Source of the DNA: DASVCS01 sp036381495
Lineage (GTDB): Bacteria > Gemmatimonadota > Gemmatimonadetes > Longimicrobiales > RSA9
Reading direction: 5' to 3'
NCBI GenBank assembly: GCA_036381495.1
Contig: DASVCS010000135.1
Location: forward strand, 186,001 to 250,000
Length of the DNA stretch: 64,000 nt
Part shown: one piece after another, positions 60,995-64,000 of the stretch
Layout of the letters: each line of letters opens with the position of its first letter
Numbering within the stretch: the first letter of the stretch is position 1
Position numbers and translations under genes: made by a program
The notes under the pieces: model-generated
The model's database searches: none
What the model saw: only the letters and a program-made list of their open reading frames with translations
Told to the model about the DNA's origin: nothing

Positions 60995-61626
60995 ACCCGC
61001 CGCTCGCGGCGCCGCTCGAGTCCCTCGAGTACGTCGTCGTGGATGTCGAGACCACCGGCGGCGCCGCCAAACGCGACCATCGCGTCACGGAGATCGCGGC
61101 GATCCGCGCCGATGGCGCGGGCACCACGCTCGAGGAGTTCTCCACCCTCATCGACCCGGAACGCCCGATCCCTCCGTTCATCACCGCGCTGACCGGGATC
61201 ACCGACGACATGGTGCGTGGTGCACCGCGCTTCGCGGAAATCGCCCCCGAGGTCCGGCGCCTCCTCGAAGGGCGGATCTTCGTCGCGCACAACGCCGCCT
61301 TCGACTGGCGCTTCGTCAGCACCGAACTCGAACGCGCCCAGGGCGTCGGCATCGAGGCACCACGCCTCTGCACCGTCCGCCTCGCGCGCCGCCTGCTCCC
61401 CGAGCTGCCCAGCCGCTCTCTCGGCGCGCTCTCCGACTACTTCGGGATCGACAATCCCGCGCGCCACCGCGCCCTGGGCGATGCCCGCGCGACCGTCGCC
61501 GTGATGCATCGCCTGCTCGAGCGGGCCGCGGCCCAGGGGATCCGGTACTGGCACGAACTCGAAACCCTGTTCGCGCGTAGAACACCGCGCCGCCGCACGA
61601 CGACCGCGAGGAGCCCATCGAAATGA
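60988..61626 (+). CDS. DnaQ-like 3'-5' exonuclease
   Basis: 212 residues. DEDDh motifs: YVVVDVETTGG (Exo I), FVAHNAAFDWRFV (Exo II) and HRALGDARATVAVM (Exo III). This is the proofreading exonuclease/RNase T superfamily; the substrate, DNA or RNA, cannot be set. GTG 60988 has GGGAGG four bases upstream and overlaps the arginine deiminase stop by seven bases. Its stop overlaps the next start (ATGA), so it belongs to the rex unit. Confidence 0.9.
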   Translation: MVDPPLAAPLESLEYVVVDVETTGGAAKRDHRVTEIAAIRADGAGTTLEEFSTLIDPERPIPPFITALTGITDDMVRGAPRFAEIAPEVRRLLEGRIFVAHNAAFDWRFVSTELERAQGVGIEAPRLCTVRLARRLLPELPSRSLGALSDYFGIDNPARHRALGDARATVAVMHRLLERAAAQGIRYWHELETLFARRTPRRRTTTARSPSK

Positions 61627-62510
61627 CCGAACCGCAGGGGCTCGAACTGCCCCTCCGCCGGACCCGCACCCTGGGACGATTCCGACTGCACGCCCTCGAA
61701 GCCGGCCTCCAACGCCTGGACGGCGGCGCGATGTTCGGCGTCGTCCCCAAACCACTGTGGGAAAAACGGATCCCCGCGGACACACGCAACCGCATCCCGC
61801 TCGCGCTCCGCTGCCTGCTCGTCGAGACGCCCGACGCCCTCGTCCTGATCGACACCGGCGTCGGCAACAAGGAGTCCGAGAAGTTCATCGACATCTACGG
61901 CGTCGAGAACGAAGGCACGCCCACCCGGCTCGAAGACGCCCTGCGCGATGCCGGCTACACGCCCGACGACGTCGACATCGTCATCGACACCCATCTCCAC
62001 TTCGACCACGCCGGCGGCAACACCGTGCGCGATGCCGAGGGTCAGGTGCGCCTGGCCTTCCCGCGCGCCCGCTACTACGTCCAGCGCGGCGAGTGGGATT
62101 ACGCCCATCTCGACAACGAGCGAATCCGCGCCAGCTATCTCCCGGCGAACTTCGATCCCGTTGCCGCCGCCGACCGGTTCGTGTGGGTCGAGGGCGAGCA
62201 CGAGGTCGTCCCCGGCGTCTTCCTGGTGCCCACGCCCGGCCACACGCCGCACCACCAGTCCGTGGTCCTCACCTCGGATGGCGAGTCCGCGTGCTTCCTG
62301 GCCGACCTCGTGCCGACTTCCGCCCATCTCCCGCTCCCGTGGATCATGGGCTACGACGTCGAGCCGCTCGTCACTCTCGAGACCAAGCGCGCGCTCCTCA
62401 CACGCGCGCGCCGCGAGGGCTGGCTCCTCGTCTTCGAGCACGACCCGCGGACCGCGTGGGGCTACCTCGACCCCGCGCACGAGCGGCCCTCGCTGATCGC
62501 GGAGCCATGA
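61623..62510 (+). CDS. MBL-fold metallo-hydrolase
   Basis: 295 residues. The metal-binding motif is DTHLHFDHAGGN; further ligands are in VPTPGHTPHHQSVVL, the Asp in ACFLADLVPTS and the His in FEHDPRTAWGYL. The organisation resembles quinoprotein-relay or AHL-lactonase-like MBL proteins, but the substrate is not determined. It overlaps the exonuclease gene by four bases and is last in the rex-arcA unit. Confidence 0.88.
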   Translation: MTEPQGLELPLRRTRTLGRFRLHALEAGLQRLDGGAMFGVVPKPLWEKRIPADTRNRIPLALRCLLVETPDALVLIDTGVGNKESEKFIDIYGVENEGTPTRLEDALRDAGYTPDDVDIVIDTHLHFDHAGGNTVRDAEGQVRLAFPRARYYVQRGEWDYAHLDNERIRASYLPANFDPVAAADRFVWVEGEHEVVPGVFLVPTPGHTPHHQSVVLTSDGESACFLADLVPTSAHLPLPWIMGYDVEPLVTLETKRALLTRARREGWLLVFEHDPRTAWGYLDPAHERPSLIAEP

Positions 62511-62590
62511 GTCGGAGGTGCATCGTCCCGATCCGCTATGGCCTCCGGGGCGTGGCCGCGGTAGCTTCGGCAGCCGCGACCCGGATCGAC

Positions 62591-62619
62591 TTTCCCCGAC
62601 CCTGGGCAGGGGCTATAAT
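62591..62619 (+). promoter_or_regulatory. Promoter of the thiolase gene with consensus -10
   Basis: TATAAT (62614-62619) is a perfect -10. The best -35 at 17 bases is TTTCCC (62591-62596), weak. The leader carries a GCCGGCCGC/GCGGCCGGC hairpin and a single Rex half-site (TTGTGAA, about 62657). Confidence 0.55.
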
Positions 62620-62683
62620 GAAACGGCCGGCCGCGTTGCGGCCGGCGCGCAATGGTTTGTGAAACGAACAGGAGATGCGGAGA

Positions 62684-63895
62684 ATGGCTGACCCCCGCCA
62701 CACGGCGGTCATCGTGGGTGCGGCCCGGACGCCGATCGGCCGGTTCCTGGGCGGGCTGAGCCCGCTCGCCGCGCCGGACCTGGGCGCGATCGCGATCCGC
62801 GCAGCGCTCGACCGCTCCGGCATCGATGCGAACGATATCGACGACGTGATCCTGGGCAATGTCGTGTCTGCCGGCCTCGGTCAGGCGCCGGCGCGACAGG
62901 CGGCGCTGCGCGGCGGCGTCCCGGACACGGTGGGCGCGATGACCGTGAGCCGCGTCTGCGGCTCCGGCCTACAGGCGGTCATGCTGGCGGCGCAGGCGAT
63001 CCGCGCCGGGGACGCGCGGGTGCTCGTGGCCGGCGGCATGGAATCGATGTCCAACGCACCGTATTACCTTCGCGGTTACCGCGACGGCGTGAAGTTCGGT
63101 GATCGCAAGCTCGAGGACGGGCTCATCCACGATGGGCTCTGGTGCGCCTTCGGCAACTGCCACATGGGCGGCCACGCGGAGTACACGGCGTGGAAGGCGG
63201 GGATCACGCGTGAAGAGGCCGACGCGTTCTCGCTGAACTCGCACCGCAAGGCGATCCGCGCGATCGACGAGGGGAAGTTCAAGGAGGAGATCGCGCCGGT
63301 CGAGGTCAAGGGCCGGCGGGGTACGACCGTGGTCGACACGGACGAGCCGCCGCGCCGGGACACGTCGATGGAGGCGCTCTCGCGCCTCGCGCCCGCCTTC
63401 ACGCAGGACATGCCGCCCGAGGTGACCGAGCCGGTCGTGACCGCCGGGAACTCGCCCGGGCTGAACGACGGCGCGGCCGCGCTGGTGGTGACCAGCCAGG
63501 AGTACGCGGAGGCCCACGGCCTCTCGATCCTGGCACGGATCAATGCGTACGCGACGGGCGCCGTTGCCCCGCGCGAACTCTTCTTTGCGCCCGTGCGCGC
63601 CGTGCGGCGTGTCATGGAGAAGGAAGGCAAGCGCATCGAGGATTACGACCTGATCGAGGCGAACGAGGCCTTCGCCGTGCAGGCGCTCGCGGACGGCAAG
63701 GAGCTGGGCTGGGACTGGGACCGCGTCAACGTGCACGGCGGCGCCGTCGCGCTCGGCCACCCGATCGGCGCATCCGGCGCGAGGATCCTGACCACGTTGC
63801 TCTACGCCCTGAAGGACCGCGGTGCGCGGACCGGACTCGCCACGCTCTGCCTGGGCGGCGGCGATGCCGTCGCGCTGTCGGTCGAGAGGATCTGA
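62684..63895 (+). CDS. Thiolase family acetyl-CoA acetyltransferase
   Basis: 403 residues. The acylated Cys is near 92 in RVCGSGLQAV; VNVHGGAVALGHPIGASGAR holds the catalytic His, and ATLCLGGGDAVAL the second Cys. It condenses or cleaves acetoacetyl-CoA or 3-oxoacyl-CoA. Full length and motifs favour a biosynthetic-type acetyl-CoA acetyltransferase. ATG 62684 is chosen (AGGAG nine bases upstream); ATG 62675 is possible. It has its own promoter and is followed by a probable biotin transporter gene. Confidence 0.93.
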   Translation: MADPRHTAVIVGAARTPIGRFLGGLSPLAAPDLGAIAIRAALDRSGIDANDIDDVILGNVVSAGLGQAPARQAALRGGVPDTVGAMTVSRVCGSGLQAVMLAAQAIRAGDARVLVAGGMESMSNAPYYLRGYRDGVKFGDRKLEDGLIHDGLWCAFGNCHMGGHAEYTAWKAGITREEADAFSLNSHRKAIRAIDEGKFKEEIAPVEVKGRRGTTVVDTDEPPRRDTSMEALSRLAPAFTQDMPPEVTEPVVTAGNSPGLNDGAAALVVTSQEYAEAHGLSILARINAYATGAVAPRELFFAPVRAVRRVMEKEGKRIEDYDLIEANEAFAVQALADGKELGWDWDRVNVHGGAVALGHPIGASGARILTTLLYALKDRGARTGLATLCLGGGDAVALSVERI

Positions 63896-63897
63896 TC

Positions 63898-64000
63898 ATG
63901 AGCGAAATGATGTTGCAGGTCCGGAACCTGGCCGGCGCGGAAGTGATTGCGAGCCGGACGGCGCGGCGCGTGCTCGCCGTCGCCGTCTTCACGGTGCTCA
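63898..64000 (+). CDS. Probable biotin transporter BioY, N-terminus (3' partial)
   Basis: The first 34 codons are seen: a short polar start (SEMMLQVRNLAGAEVIASRT) followed by ARRVLAVAVFTVL, the beginning of the first membrane helix. This pattern is common at the start of BioY-type energy-coupling transporter substrate components. It starts two bases after the thiolase stop and runs off the window. Only the N-terminus is present, so the call is tentative. Confidence 0.45.
   Translation, partial: MSEMMLQVRNLAGAEVIASRTARRVLAVAVFTVL

Noticed and set aside
62650..62672. Rex operator in front of the thiolase gene
   Set aside because: Only one half-site (TTGTGAA) is present; the second half does not match the inverted repeat.

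Overview
The window is high-GC DNA, estimated by eye at about 70% GC, from a Gram-negative (diderm) bacterium. It encodes an OprP/OprO-type porin, two TolC-family outer-membrane factors, a small beta-barrel protein and many lipoproteins. It is almost fully coding, with many ATGA, GTGA and TGATG overlaps. The gene content (a Bat/MoxR operon with a BatD-BatE fusion, six-bladed propeller lipoproteins, Rex next to arginine deiminase, DUF885) fits Gemmatimonadota, but that placement is inference. No prophage, transposase, CRISPR array or rRNA was seen.

Layout. 1-2066: the end of a LeuA-like synthase and a DUF885 protein. 8323-2208 (minus): an ECF sigma factor, putative anti-sigma, CpxP/Spy-like protein, TolC, MacA-like adaptor, MacB-like permease and DoxX. 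8690-17657: a phosphate cluster with phoB, phoR, a phosphate porin, pstSCAB and phoU; repeated Pho-box-like sites with 11-bp period precede phoB and pstS. 18052-25200: SDR reductase, CstA, crotonase, a lipoprotein, isocitrate/isopropylmalate-type dehydrogenase, glutaryl-CoA dehydrogenase-like enzyme and a CBS protein. 25311-25916: tRNA-Arg(ACG), RNase P RNA, tRNA-Arg(CCG). 26134-27397 (minus): a DUF1264 protein, and FluC under a fluoride riboswitch with an intrinsic terminator. 27495-33417 (minus): two MarR regulators around an EmrA/TolC/EmrB efflux set. 33663-37985: two tandem propeller lipoproteins, two small proteins and an outer-membrane barrel. 38192-39760 (minus): an APC permease. 39901-44299: pyrR, pyrB, pyrC and an OB-HD nuclease. 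44454-44909 (minus): rpsT with a UUG start and a duplicated terminator. 44983-47837: an M50 protease, scpA, scpB and an RluB-type pseudouridine synthase. 47919-57987: a Rossmann protein, then moxR, DUF58, a BatD-like protein, batA, batB, batC and a batD-batE fusion. 58998-62510: rex with a perfect Rex operator, arginine deiminase, a DnaQ-type exonuclease and an MBL hydrolase. 62684-64000: a thiolase and the start of a probable BioY.

The most unusual feature is a family of modular, GC-rich intergenic elements at six loci (12525-13125, 15153-15226, 17651-17946, 30999-31237, 41518-41722, 44382-44432). They share the core AACGTTTACGTTTACG or its single-unit form. Four of them begin within five bases of an upstream stop codon with a G-quadruplex-prone array of the hexamer GGCTRG on the sense strand of that gene. 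In two cases the array itself supplies the TAG stop codon. Two elements end in inverted arrays and could fold into very long hairpins, and two sit inside operons (pstC/pstA and pyrB/pyrC). No known family was recognised, and no transposase or RAYT partner lies in the window.
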